Source: Accumulibacter sp.
GTDB taxonomy: Bacteria; Pseudomonadota; Gammaproteobacteria; Burkholderiales; Rhodocyclaceae
Assembly: GCA_031276375.1 (NCBI GenBank)
Contig: JAISNE010000058.1
Span: forward strand, 1 to 5,563
Direction of reading: 5' to 3'
Length of the DNA: 5,563 bases
Part shown: positions 5,475 through 5,563 of the stretch, one piece after another
Layout of the letters: each line of letters begins with the position of its first letter
Numbering within the stretch: the first letter of the stretch is position 1
The notes under the pieces: model-generated
What the model was told of the DNA's origin: nothing
The model's database searches: none
The model's input: the letters and a program-made list of their open reading frames with translations, nothing else
Translations under genes and position numbers: made by a program

Positions 5475-5563
5475 ATGTTCAATCCTTCCCGCGAGCAAGC
5501 CCGCCGCTTTTTCTGCGAATCCTGGCGCAAGTATCGCCAGCGCCTGATCCTCGAAGGCGCCGA
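5475..5563 (+). CDS. DUF1841-like protein, N-terminal part (3' end outside window)
   Basis: Only the first 29 codons and two bases are present. The encoded start, MFNPSREQARRFFCESWRKY followed by a basic and hydrophobic stretch, resembles the opening of DUF1841 proteins, small uncharacterised cytoplasmic proteins common in betaproteobacteria and often near cysM. Family assignment is from memory of that N-terminus, and no function is known to me. Support for the start at 5475 is family resemblance alone: the preceding bases are C-runs and pyrimidine heptads with no Shine-Dalgarno, and no other usable in-frame start lies between the stop at 5403 and 5475. A promoter-like pair at 5375-5403 suggests it is transcribed separately from cysM. 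Confidence 0.65.
   Translation, partial: MFNPSREQARRFFCESWRKYRQRLILEGA

Noticed and set aside
5313..5498. 61-codon open frame on the - strand across the intergenic repeats
   Set aside because: Its sequence comes from translated heptads and the complement of the gene fragment. It has no ribosome site or family resemblance.

Overview
The window is high-GC bacterial chromosome, most likely from a betaproteobacterium (Rhodocyclales- or Nitrosomonadales-like). This rests on gene content: a single-domain heptose-phosphate kinase (rfaE1) not fused to a nucleotidyltransferase, followed by hldD, cysM and a DUF1841-type gene. I recall this neighbourhood from betaproteobacterial genomes. The species cannot be fixed from the sequence alone.

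Layout, all genes on the + strand: the 3' end of rfaE1 (1-344); a 1003-residue exported RCC1-repeat protein of unknown function (354-3365); hldD (3384-4388); cysM (4372-5268, overlapping hldD by 17 bases); a 206-base repeat-filled intergenic region (5269-5474); and the first 29 codons of a DUF1841-like gene (5475 to the window edge). The gaps up to cysM are 9 and 18 bases and then an overlap, so rfaE1, the RCC1 gene, hldD and cysM look like one transcription unit. rfaE1 and hldD act in the same pathway (ADP-L-glycero-D-manno-heptose for the LPS inner core). CysM makes cysteine from O-acetylserine and is a metabolic neighbour, not a pathway partner. The RCC1 gene separates the two heptose genes and looks like an accessory insertion that kept the operon spacing.

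The RCC1 protein has a signal peptide, an unrecognised N-terminal module, and 17 countable blade motifs. These fall into two sets of seven, each sized for a seven-bladed propeller, and a divergent cysteine-rich set of three at the C-terminus.

The most unusual part is the cysM/DUF1841 intergenic region. It holds two diverged copies of a composite unit: CAGAGGA-type heptads, an AT-rich spacer, a GGCGC-TTC-GCGCC hairpin, and the 5' coding segment of the DUF1841 gene. The upstream copy of that gene segment is frameshifted and has a stop, and it now forms a terminator-like hairpin plus T-run after cysM. The junction of the two units carries a good sigma-70-like promoter pointing at the DUF1841 gene. 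In the downstream unit a tract of four TCCTCTG/TCCTCCG heptads ends 6 bases before the DUF1841 ATG, where a Shine-Dalgarno would normally lie.
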